Origin: Helopsaltes ochotensis
Lineage: Eukaryota; Chordata; Aves; Passeriformes; Locustellidae
Direction: 5' to 3'
NCBI GenBank assembly: GCA_013400155.1
Contig: VXBM01001100.1
Span: 70,537-134,536 of the forward strand
Length of the DNA: 64,000 nt
Part shown: piece after piece, positions 35,966 to 46,967 of the stretch
Layout of the letters: each line of letters begins with the position of its first letter
Position numbering within the stretch: the first letter of the stretch is position 1
Notes under the pieces: model-generated
The model's database searches: none
The model's input: the letters and a program-made list of their open reading frames with translations, nothing else
Told to the model about the DNA's origin: nothing
Position numbers and translations under genes: made by a program

Positions 35966-38900
35966 TTTATATAAATCATATATTAAATTAAATTATGTGA
36001 AAACCAATAATTATCACAACTTCACCTTTACTTGTGTCATTCCAAATCCACAAGGAGCTCAGAATGGTGATAATTATATATTTAGAGTGAATGAGAGCAG
36101 AAAAAGGTTCAAATCTTCTGCCTTATGTCACTCTCCCATCAGGACTGGATCTTTAGTTGCTGTCTCTTAGGTCCATTGTAGCCAAAAAAGTTCCTGTGCT
36201 TCCATAACTGGATCTGGAATTCAGCTGAGGGGAAGAATCAGACCCTCTTCAGGACAGGGAAACACTTTATTTGCCTTCAAAACCTTTGATGTCTGGTCAC
36301 TTTCAATTGTCTGTTGATTTATTATCAGATGCCACATTTTTTCCATTTACACATAGAACAAGAATAAACTTACTGAACAGTGCTTAATTAGTTCAGCATA
36401 TGCTTATGTATGTGTATACAAACTTGTTCTGAAGTATATCTTTTTCCATTAGATAGATTATGTTCTTGGGGAGTCACATCTGTTTTGGGATCTCTGTTTT
36501 ATCTTCATGATTTAAAAGCTCTTTTTAATGATTCATTCTTCCTGCTCTGCTCAGTGCAGAAGGTCTCTAACCCTTCTGCTGAAGGCCCCACTGTTTGCTG
36601 CATCCCAGCAGCTTGAGGCCAGATTTCTCCCACCCCAGACTCCTAGGAGTCAAACAAGGTTATACTTCCTCCTTCATAGCCCTTTAAGTTCCCATAATTT
36701 TTAGTCTGGCAATCTTTGCTACAGAAAGTGCTATGATCCCTAGATTCAAACAGATTAAAGCTTGATTTGGGAGGACTATAAAATACACTTATAAAGTAAT
36801 GCTACTAATACCTCAGATTGATGCCATTTCTTTGAATGAAAAAGCTTACAACTGCCCTATCAATCCTGAGTAGATAATTTTGCCTTGACATTTCCATAAA
36901 AAAACTTTGTTGAAAACTCTTGATGGTTTCAGGATCCTTTCTGCTTCTTTTTAAAAGTGTGAGGTGTTCAGGGTTCCAGCAGCAAGTCCCAAAATCTGAA
37001 AATCCTGGTCTGATGGCTTTCTCTAGAGTTACCATGTCCACTCCTATTCAAACAATAGATTGATCAGTCCGTGATTTTCAAAGGCAGCAGGTAGACCTAG
37101 AGTTCAGTATTACAGAGATGAAATGCAAAGGGACAGATTTTAAATTTGGATCTACCAAAACCTTTAGAAAAACTGACATAGCTGCAGGTGGTGCAATAAG
37201 TACACTGTTTTTCTCTTACTGTACTCCTGGGGATAAATAAAATACCTGTTCCTTGAAGAAATGTCCTGTATCCCTGCCTATTTTCACTGACCAATGTTTC
37301 CAAGGTGACCTACCTGGTAAAGATCAGAGTCATCTGACCCTGCTTGTGAGTCTGCTGATGATCTATCAGTCCACCATAATGGTGGGCAAGTCTGGGGGAG
37401 AAGAAGGGAAGTTACATGCATGTCCTCAGCCATGTGAATCGATTATGTCTCGATGGCCCTGCTTTTGTATTGCCTGACATTTTTTACCGTGCTGAAATAA
37501 TCCTGACCCACTGAGTCGACTTCCTGGTGTGATGCTGAAGCCGTGTTGCCCATCACAGCTGTCTGGTAGCCACTGGCTGCTGGCTAGCACTGGGCCTGCT
37601 CTGCTTGCCCTGCCTGGGTGCCATGGGGCTGCATGCAGCACGAGCTATGGGTAGGATGGAGTGAACTTGCACAGCATCAAGGCTTTCTCTTTTTCCCACT
37701 GTGCTCCACAGTGGATAGGCTGTGGGCAGAAAAGACAAAAAAGACAATGGGAGAGCAGATGTGTAGATCTCACTATGGTCCTTCCTAATTCAGAGGATAA
37801 TGGATTAAGCATTGATCTCAGTGTTGTTCCATCTAAGACTCCCATTAAAGTGATAGAGATAAACTCTATTCAATACCCAGTCCCCAGCTGAGAGCTTTAA
37901 AAGCACTTTAAAAAATGGTTAAAATAAAAAATGATCAGTCTTCAGAAGGATGGTCTGAGAAATAAATTCTGAAAGGACAATAATATTGAGCTCAGATTGT
38001 AGGATACTATTCAGTACTATGAATTATATAATGACACCCCCTGGAAAACAGTTAAAAATGTTGATTTGAAGGCCATTTGCAGGACCCAATTAATACTGGA
38101 GATAATTATAGACATTAATAATTGCTTTCACATCAAAAGATCATGTAAAATTGTAAGCCATTTAGTCACCCCATTCATTTTTAAAGTTATCCAACAAAGA
38201 CTGGGAAAATCCTCAGACATTCTGGAGCAAAGAATATCAAACTGCTAAGTGTATCTTCCATTTTTGTTCTTTGCATGAAGTTCTGCATGAACAGAGCAGG
38301 CAAGCAGACTGAAACCATGATCCCATTTGTATCCACTTGTTTCCTAAGTTAGTTTGATGGAAAGCTATAGGTGGTCCTTAGCATACAAATGCGTGTGCTC
38401 ACTGCTGTCACAGCTACGCTGCTGCTACAGGCGGCCCGTTCCCATCTTGCTCGAGCATATCCTTTTCAACAGTGCAGAGGGTGATGCACAAGAGCCATAT
38501 CTGGTTTTAATTCATATCTTCCTTCTGATTCATCTGTTCCTTGTGCCTGCTCACAGAGAAAGGTCATATTGGTGGTGTTGTCAGACTGACATGCCCCTGT
38601 CTGCAAACAAGCGGAAGGCACAGATGCATTAGGAGGAAACAAAGGCACACTCCCACTCCCTCTTTTTTTAATTCTTCACTCAAGCAAGGACACTCTCAAC
38701 ACTAACAGATACTGTCATAATTCTCTCTTTTTTTTTTTTTCTGTGTTAACCCTAAACATAAAAACACACTACAGTCCTTGCCTTTTATCACATACATTCC
38801 AGTTTGGGGCCTTGAGTGCTGTCATGAGCAGCTATCTGGCATACAGAGCAGACCTACATGTGGGTAAAATTATGAAAGAAATTGAAAATTTTGAAAATTG

Positions 38901-39685
38901 CTTTATCCATAAGCACATGGGTGAAAACATTGCAGAAAAGTTATGGGGCGAGGGGCAGGGGGGCAGCGGGCAGCATTTGTTGCAAAGATTGTTGCACAGA
39001 GAATAAATACCGGACAAAACTAAACCCAGAGAAATCATGAAAAAAAACAAGTTTAAAAAATATCAAAGTTACAAAAGACCAGGAAAAAAAAAACAAAGCC
39101 ACACCAAAAAAAAAAAAAAAAAAAACAAAAAAAACCTGCAATTTCTTCATCCCTTCTTTACAGCACTGTTTTCACCTGTCAATGAGGAGCCACTTACTAA
39201 ATCCACGGTAAGTCAAGACCATGTGTTGTCACACAAAGGGTGTCACATCAATTGTACAGAAATATCTTGTTCATCAGCCAACGATTTTCTGATAAGACTG
39301 ACAATCAGAGGACAAAAACTATCGTTCACGAAGTTCTCTTGGGACTGAGATGACATCCCTGACTGCAGGAATTCTCCTGCTTCAAGGAGACGTATACAAT
39401 CATTTATGGATAACCACACATGGGCACCGAGGTACATGTAGAAACACACAAGCAGACTCGCACACAGGAGAGGGGAAACCTGGGCTCCAGATGAAGTAAT
39501 TTTCTTTCTGACATGAAAAGATGTGATGGGGGCTCTCAGTGCCTTAGTCCTAGCAAAAGAGCAGTGCTAGCAACAGCTCTCTGCTTTTATGTCCTGGGAG
39601 GTAAGGACAGAGACAATGAATGTGCCAGAGGAAAGAAGGCTGCAGGAGATAGACTAGAAGACTATTGCATGATGATTCTTTCATT
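35966..39685. other. probable intron
   Basis: At 37665-37760 the + strand shows ttgcacagcatcaaggcttt and a following segment like the middle of the ERVL-type LTR, probably a small LTR fragment. A poly-A-rich stretch lies at 39086-39135. A 43-codon open segment on the minus strand (36808-36938) with a CTGAG|GTATTA donor is possible but unsupported by phase. Confidence 0.35.
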
Positions 39686-39826
39686 CATGATTTCTCACAA
39701 ATATTTGGAAAGGCTGATCTGTGCTTTCCAAGATACAATACCGCTGCATAAAACACCTTTGTAAGTTCTTAATAAAGAATTTGGAAATAAAATTGCATTA
39801 ATCTATTGAGCAACAAAATTTAAAAA
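39686..39826 (+). repeat. 141-bp direct repeat, copy 1
   Basis: Near-identical to 40379-40520 with only about three substitutions visible. It contains two AATAAA-type motifs (gttcttaataaagaatttgg, then aaataaaatt). No known repeat family matched. The pair is about 690 bp apart and frames the candidate Cys-rich exon on the other strand. Confidence 0.9.
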
Positions 39827-40126
39827 AACACTATGAAAAAGTAGAACTTTTCTATTATTTCAAAAAATAGCAAAAAATACATGCTTCTTTATTTCCATAC
39901 TCTGCTTGGCAGAACTATCAAACCCAGTGATGCATCTCACATTACCACACCACTACAGGTAACTCAAAGATAAAAATTGTAAAAAGTCCTTCAACCATAT
40001 ATTTTAATAAATCCACATCCTGTAGCAATTCTTCCTCTCATTTTCATATCCTCTGTCTGTGGAAACCCCTTCTGAAATGTTGCAACATGGAAACCGTCAG
40101 GTGACAAGTCTTCCTACAGGAAAAAC

Positions 40127-40233
40127 CTGGAGGAAAAGGGTAATTTTCACAAGCTCCACATTTTGTTTTTCCATTGGCATTATCATTCCCCCCTTTGCAA
40201 AACTTGCCGTAAGCAGGTGACTGCCTGTCTATC
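40127..40233 (-). CDS. candidate Cys-rich internal exon, unidentified gene
   Basis: On the minus strand the acceptor is a ~35-base pyrimidine-rich run ending CATCCAG, among the best in the window. The segment has 35 full codons, phase 2 in and phase 1 out, with a CCAG|GTTTTT donor. It includes GKFCKGGNDNANGKTKCGAC and ENYPFPP. CGAC plus an earlier Cys suggests part of a zinc-binding element. If not spliced, the frame runs to a stop at 40044 and adds FSCRKTCHLTV, which would make a terminal Cys-rich exon with an ATTAAA about 45 bases downstream. I cannot decide between these readings. Confidence 0.45.
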
Positions 40234-40378
40234 CTGGATGGAGAAAATGAAGAAACAAATTCAGAAAGAGGCTTTTCTGCAATGAGGAACACCAAGATGA
40301 CTCATGGACTCATCTCCTGCTCCTGGTGTCTCTCTTTCTCTCTCCGTTCTTTGACTCTGCTGTGAAAGCATGAAATGT

Positions 40379-40520
40379 CATGATTTCTCACAAATATTTG
40401 GAAAGGCTGATCTGTGCTTTCCAAGATACAGTACCGCTACATAAAACACCTTTGTAAGTTCTTAATAAAGAACTTGGAAATAAAATTGCATTAATCTATT
40501 GAGCAACAAAATTTAAAAAA
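40379..40520 (+). repeat. 141-bp direct repeat, copy 2
   Basis: Second copy of the 39686-39826 sequence. High identity points to a recent local duplication. Confidence 0.9.
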
Positions 40521-40547
40521 TGGGACAGGCTGGTGGTGCCTGTCCCA
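40521..40547. repeat. perfect 10-bp hairpin
   Basis: TGGGACAGGC, a 7-base loop, then GCCTGTCCCA. It directly abuts the right end of the second direct-repeat copy. Confidence 0.85.
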
Positions 40548-40900
40548 TAAATGAGGCTGTGCAACATAAGCCACCAGGAACTTCCCTGCTTTAGCTCTAC
40601 TGCTACCTTCTACAGTTACCCTGAAAACATTCCTATCTGTAAGAAGGTACTTTTCTTTCCCCCTAGTCCACAGAATCTTTCAAAGGAGAAATAAATTTTC
40701 AAACAAATGCCACATGAAAATTTCCCCTTTCCCTTGACATTTTGCCCGCTAACTCCCTGAGACACGTAACATCCGCAGCAGTTACTACTGGATTAGTTAA
40801 AACTTTTTAAAATTTTAGGCTGATGAACAAAATATGTCTGTGCAACCTACGATCCACTTTTTGATTCATAACAGATGACCACATCTAATGACTTACCATG
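40548..40900. other. probable intron, nothing recognised
   Basis: Unique-looking sequence between the hairpin and the LTR. Confidence 0.4.
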
Positions 40901-41573
40901 TGTATGTGGTTTAGCCCCAGCTGGCAACCAAGTACCACACGGCCTCTTACCTTCCTCCCCTTCCCTCCCCATGGGATGGGGAGCTGAATTAGATAAAAGG
41001 GAAGACTTGTGGGCTGGGATAAACACAGTTTAATAATTAATATAAAGTAAAATATAATAATGGTACTAAAATAATACTGATTATGATTATAAAAATAATA
41101 ATTGAGATTAAAAGGAGAGGGGAGAGAGGGGAGCGAGGGGAGAGAGAGGAAGAGGGGGGAGAGAGGGGAGAGGGGGGAGAGAGAGAAATAAAACCCAAGA
41201 AAATCAAGCAATGCACAACACAATTGCTTACCACCCGCTGATCAGTGCCCAGCCTTTCCCCCAGCAGTAATCAGAGGGCTTCCAGCCAACTCTCTCTGGT
41301 TTATGTACACACTGAGTATGGTAATCTATGCTATGGAATGCCCCTTTGGCCGTTTCAGACCAGCTGTCCTGGCCATGCTCCCTCCCAGCTTCTTGTGCAC
41401 CTGGCAGAGAATGAGACATTCAGAAGTCCTTGACTTAGGTAGGGTAAGCACTGCTCAGCAACACCCAAAACATCAGTGTGTTATCAACATTATTTTCATC
41501 CCAAATTCAAAACACAGCACTGCATTAGCTACCAAGAAGGAAATTAACTCTATCCCAGATGAAAACATGGATT
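40901..41573 (-). mobile_element. ERVL-type solo LTR
   Basis: The right edge, on the minus strand, reads the start of the well-known avian LTR (...tcatctgggatagagttaat, gtagctaatgcagtgctgtg). The left edge is its end (ccagctggggctaaaccaca). Inside are the 'gtgttgataacacactgatg'-like, 'cttgacttagtg'-type and 'ctgccaggtgcacaagaagc' segments. The minus-strand TTATTAT-rich block and CT-rich block (41030-41190) are part of this LTR family, but the purine-rich side seems expanded. No internal genes are attached. Confidence 0.82.
41110..41190 (+). repeat. GA-rich simple repeat within the LTR
   Basis: About 80 bases made only of A and G except for one C, built from GGGGAGA/GAGAGA units. Confidence 0.85.
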
Positions 41574-44500
41574 TAGCCTGTGGTTCTTCAGGATACCTGA
41601 ATGAAGAGCCCTTTGTTATTGAACTAAGAGCCCTTAGTTCTTATTCCCTTTAAAGATGAGTGGTTTGGTATCATCCAGCACATTGTTCACCTCTTCATTT
41701 TCTGTTTTCCTTTCCTTCTCATCTGTTTGGTGAAATACTGGTTTCTTTTTTGTGGGTGGGAAAACTAAGTACTGAGCACCAGAAAGTTCAGTGTAATTTT
41801 TCCAGGTTTCTAGACTTGAACTAGTCTGTTACTCATTACCCTAATGCTTGACTTATTTGATTTGTTGCCAGCTACGTTTTGGCAGGAGGAAGCTGGAGAG
41901 TATAAAGTTTGAGAACCATTGCCTTAAACCAAAGCTACAGTGTGATTACAATCACTTTCCAGATTTATACAGCTTTAAAGCTTATTTGGTTAACAAAAGC
42001 TCTTACTCAACCCGGTGTCTGCCCACAGATGTGTCATCTACAGTTTAAGAAGGTTCCCACCATGCAACCATCTCAACTCAAAAGCTCTAAGATCCATATT
42101 GTATACATGGAATGGACACAGCTCTCCAAATCACAAGACAATCTTTGTGCCAAAGCAGGGGTTTTTTGTTGAAATACCTGAACAGCCTTGATGGTGGATT
42201 CCTCTGACACCACAGCCTGCATAAATATGAGAATAATTTACAAAATTATCTCACAACCGCAGTATCTGCATGTGAAGCATTAGAGCAAGATTAGAATCAC
42301 ACAGGGGAAGGAACTAACAAGTCTGCAAACTTGAGACAACATAAACAATGAAATCTTAGGTTTTACAAAAGAGAAACAGTTCAATTGTAAAAGACAGGCC
42401 AATAAAAGTCAAGGTAAAACAATGTTAGGGAGAATGGAAAAGGAAGGAATAGTGTCATAACTATCTATTTGTTTATTATTTAAAATTACAAAGTTGTTAA
42501 GAGACAGCAAGAGAGAGATAAAAAGACAAAAAAAGAAAAAAGGCAGCTTAAAGTGCGTCTCTGAAGTATGCTAACAAAATTTGAGGGATCAAAAATAGAC
42601 AACAATTGCTACCTGACAAATAGAGGTGGCTGAAAGATGAAATGCGAGGGACATACTAAAGACATTTTTAGGAGAGTCTTGATAGACCAAAACCATGGAG
42701 TGTCCTTGCAGGAGTGGAATTGCCCTCTGAAATCAGAATCTCTCTATTATTAAGTATAACGATAACGAATTCCATTAGTTCTCTTCTAGAATTTTTCTCC
42801 TACTAGCGCACACAGAGCTTGAAAAGGAATTCAATTAAAAAGGAATACTCTCCTCTCATTATCATATGGAATAAAATCTTTTTAATCAGATCTTGTCTGA
42901 TCAGACAGAATAATAATCTAATAAGAAAGCAATACATCCTCTACACCTGCTTCTGCAGTGGTGAGCTCCTCATGAAATTGCTCCTGGGAAAAAGCTGTCA
43001 GCTCACCTTTGTTCCTGCACACCCACACTGCATGAGCCAGCAGGGATCTGATCAAAGCATCCTAGGTTTTCTGCCAGCAGGTAACAGACACTGAACAGTC
43101 TCCATGTGCTGACGTTTCCCTGAGCAGTTGCCATCAGATAAGGCCACAGCTGAGTTGGCATGGAGGCATTTCCACCCCAGCAGTGTCACTCTTTAATCCA
43201 GACATGGAGCCCAGTCCTGTGCCCAGGATACCTCTGCCTCTGGGTGATTGTGGTGCAGGAGCCAGGGGGGAGTAAGGAGGTGGTCTGATTCAAGCACCTA
43301 GTAGGTTATGCCAGTCATCAGGCTGTAAAGTCATGATCCATGGACTTTAGAAACACTCTTCTGGCTCATAGCTAGGTAAGCTAGAGCTTGGCATGTTTTG
43401 TTGAGTTTTCAAGTTAGAAGAGAGTCCCACAGGGTTTCCCACATATGAAATCTACACACAGCTGCAATCCAACAAGTTTTGGATCATCACCTCTCCCTGT
43501 AAAACCCGAAGAAAATATCCCCCATTCCTTCCTGCTAAGGGTAAGCCCTGCCTTTGTTTTCTGGTGAGCAATATCCTTGCAGTAGGAGCATTTCATGAGG
43601 TGCTGCCAGCTGGCCAGTGGAACATAGCTGGGCATGTGTTCCTGGGAGGGAGAGAGGTGGGAATATGGGGGTATAAGCAGCTAGCAGAACCAGCAAAACA
43701 CATTTTCAGAGAATTAAATGAGATGGATTCCAGCCAGTCAGAAAAATATGTGAATGAATATAAAAAAGTATGGTAAGACTTCAAGAAGTTGAAATATACT
43801 CTTAATCCATGTGGGAGCCTGAGAAACCCTTTCTACAAAGATTTAGAAGAGAATATCTCAAATAGACCTGACAATGATGCAAGCACCCAGTTTGGCAATA
43901 ATTAAACCACCATGTTAGCTGCTCTGGGGATTGCTTTCTGAAACCTGTATTAGCTTTCAGAGAAAAGAACTCATCAACCTCCAAACTGAAGTGTAAGTAT
44001 GCCACACCACAATACCATGACAGCATCCTGTCACTCTGATTTATTGCTCTTAAAGGGGCTATGCTACTACATGTCCTCCGATAAGCCAGTGGGCTGATGT
44101 GAAAATGCACAGAAAAATAATTTTCAGGACTCTTTAAAAAATTAGCAGTGCAGATTTGTTTATTGGATTAATTTCACTTATCCCCATCCATCAGCGCTGT
44201 AGCGAGCTCCCCGTCTTCTCTTGCCAAACTCTCTTGGTGTTGTGTAACAGCACTACTTACGAGAGTAGTTTGCTTCCAAATGATATTGAGGAAGACTAAT
44301 GCTATTAGGTATGGATATGTGCAGTACTGCTATCACAGTGTTCTGCCTTGCACAGCTCCAGAATGGCTCAGTATGAGCCACAGCCTGAGCAGTTCTAGCT
44401 GCATGATTGTTCTGTTCCAGCAATGGGAAGAAGGGACAACGAATGATCCATGTCCTACTCTGATGCACTTAGTTTTTCCTGTCTAATGTTTAGACCTCCT

Positions 44501-45749
44501 CTTCCTGTCCATCAAAATGGCAAGACTCACCAATGCCAATCTCTATTCCCTATATATGAAGGTGGTGTGTCTCAGAAATTATACATGCATCTGGAAAAAA
44601 GTAAGAAGAGGGAGATGCCAGTAAATTACTTGCCTGGTGCCTGTACTGAGTCTGGAGAATCTTTACCCATGGTGTGCTAATACACCAACCACTCCACATT
44701 GAATGTTCAGGAAAGGCAGACATTTTGCAAGACTCTTTTTCATTGTGTCTAGAACACAGGTGCAAGCTGGCTGTATTGGACCTCATGTCCTCTGTGTCAG
44801 GAAGGAAGTGCTCAGCAGGTCTGCATGGTAAGAGTGCTGGTGCCAGCAGAGATTAAACGGCACAAAGTATTAACAACACTTATATCACTAAGATATTGAT
44901 ACAGTTTACTGGCAAGAACAAAATCCCAATTTTTGTCACAAAACAAAAGAATTATTTCAGAACTGAGGGCTACAGAGAAATATCTACTATTAAATTCTCA
45001 GTTGGAACTGAAATGCCAGAATTTCACACAGTAACCCTGTCGATCTTTGACTTTAGCTTCATGTTTTCTTACGCAGCTACCTGCAGCTGTGGACCTACTT
45101 GTGGCAATGATGGGTGATTATTTTCTTATTACAGGGAAAGAAGTGACAGCGGTCAGGATAAATGGAACTGTTGCGCATCCCTGGCAGCATTCTTGGACTT
45201 CCTGATATGGTGTAGATTATGTCACCAGACCACATCAACAATCACCTCCAAAAGCACACTCTGTAGGTGAACCTCCTGCTTTGGACTGATACAATCTCCA
45301 TGTGCCAAGCAAGAGAGGATTTGTGTCAACCACAGGTGATTGTGCATTGAAACAACAGGCAATGGTGATCACAAGATGCCAAGATTTTTGAGGCTAGTTG
45401 TTATAATATTGATGCCCTGAGACTGGAAAAGCCAAGAGGTCCTCACAGTTTGTCTAAGGAAAACATGAACAGTTTGGTCTTATTGATGGAAATTTAAGTT
45501 CACAGCTGTATTTTAAAACATTTCATTTCTGTCAATATAAACTCTGCTGGAAGTAATGCAGAAGTGGTGCTAACAGTCTAATCCACTGATGATGATGAAA
45601 GCTAGCACAAGATCACACAGCACATTAATTTCACAGGTGAAGAAATATCTGATTTCCTGCAGCAAATCTGCAGTAGGGTGTGTGTAACATTTCTAGATTT
45701 ATCTGTAGTCCAGCATGCAGCTGCCTTTCTTTTAAGTACCTATTGACAC
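41574..45749. other. probable intron
   Basis: No known repeat or firm exon. On the minus strand at about 43519 there is a good acceptor (TTTTCTTCGGGTTTTACAG) followed by 25 open codons to a stop. It is noted but not called. Confidence 0.35.
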
Positions 45750-45854
45750 CTGTTTTTTAATTAAAAAAGTAAAAAGCAGTGCAGCAACTGGGAACCTAGC
45801 CACATAACTATTCCTTTTGTTTGACTTGACTTCTGTTTTATTAAGTAGTTTTTC
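45750..45854 (-). CDS. candidate internal exon, unidentified gene
   Basis: Thirty-five codons, phase 0 in and out. It lies between a very strong acceptor (nine T, CTTTGTGACATTGCAG on the minus strand) and a CAG|GTGTCA donor. The peptide begins EKLLNKTEVKSNKRNSYVAR and turns hydrophobic. No family recognised. It may be chance, as its length is modest. Confidence 0.3.
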
Positions 45855-46400
45855 CTGCAATGTCACAAAGAAAAAAAAAGTCTTCAGCATTGCCATGCTA
45901 AGTGGCACACTAGTTTTATTGTGCAGAATGTTGCATGTGCATAGGCAATAGCTATAGCAACATGGAGAGCACAACATTGAAATTTTATAACAATGCAATT
46001 ATTAAGTCACTCAGATGATATGTTTTCCAATTTCAGCTTGTATGTTTGATACTATAACCATTTATGTTAGATAACTGAAAATGTGACACCATTAGAAGCC
46101 TTTTTGACATCATTATTTTCAAACTTCTTCAATAGAACTGTGGTACTTGGTGGTATTGTGATTTTTTTTAGGGGTTTAGAGCCATGAAAGACTCAAGTGT
46201 GATTACTCATCAGCACTGTCTTCTTCCCTTTCCTCTTCACCATGCTCTGTTGCATCTGCTTACTTGTCAGCTTCTCAAGAAAGTATCTTACAAGCTTTCA
46301 AATGGGTTTCTTCCTCAGCCATAGCCTAACCACCAAGTGACAGTCTCAAACTTGCCTGGGTAGTTTCTATGCTTCCAGCATTTTAGTTTTCAAGAGGGGC
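45855..46400. other. probable intron, nothing recognised
   Basis: No exon, RNA or repeat that I can support. Confidence 0.4.
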
Positions 46401-46967
46401 TGTCAGGTTCTTCACTGTTGCAGCAGCCCTCTTATTTAAGAGTAAAAATGAGCCAAGGCACAGATCTCTTGTTAAACACAGCATAAAAAGGGTCCTGGTT
46501 TATTCCTCTTCACAGCTCAGTCATCTTAACTCCAACTCTTCACTGACTCTGGCTGCAGCAAGCACCTGCTGTAGGTTTCCCTTGCAGCTTCTGACTGCTG
46601 GTTATTTCCTGCTAAACCATGGCTGCCTGAATTAGTTTATAGACCCTGAATACAGGCTTTTACCTGGCTAGATTGTGACTGCAGGTCCCAACGAGCTCTA
46701 ATCTGCAGACCCAGACTGACACCACAGCAGAGATTCTCTCCTTCATGCTCCTCAAGGTTCCTCCTCCCTTTACCACCTCACCCCCTCTTTTATCTCACTC
46801 ATCCTTATTGGATGTAGCTGCTACTTATCAGGGGCGAGGCTGTATTGGTTAATTAACACAGCAGTTACTTATCAGGGGTGAGGTCACCTGTATTCCCTTC
46901 TCCTACCCTTCACCATGGGCTGAGCTGGCCTCTGAATAGATTATGTTTTGTTATCCCTGGCAAACAC
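46401..46967 (-). mobile_element. probable solo LTR
   Basis: Read on the minus strand, the sequence begins tgtttgccagggataac and ends gaagaacctgaca (TG...CA). It shows two CCAAT boxes (ttaaccaata; catccaataagg), a TATA-like gataaaagag near 46788-46797 and, ~290 bases on, gaataaaccagg as a poly(A) signal (near 46500). Two ~48-bp imperfect units with 'cttatcagggg' lie in the presumed U3. No target-site duplication was found at these ends, so the right edge may be wrong: a boundary after the first 'cttatca' would give a ggggc duplication. Confidence 0.6.

Noticed and set aside
36808..36938. 43-codon minus-strand exon-like segment with a CTGAG|GTATTA donor
   Set aside because: The acceptor is weak and its phase (2/2) does not fit the neighbouring candidates at 40.1 and 34.2 kb.
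39513..39764. 83-codon plus-strand frame ending in the first direct-repeat copy, followed by AATAAA
   Set aside because: No acceptor or promoter, and the second repeat copy does not keep the frame upstream. The product has no recognised feature.
40044..40233. A beta-defensin or ovodefensin gene
   Set aside because: Cysteine spacing does not match either family and no signal-peptide exon is seen upstream.
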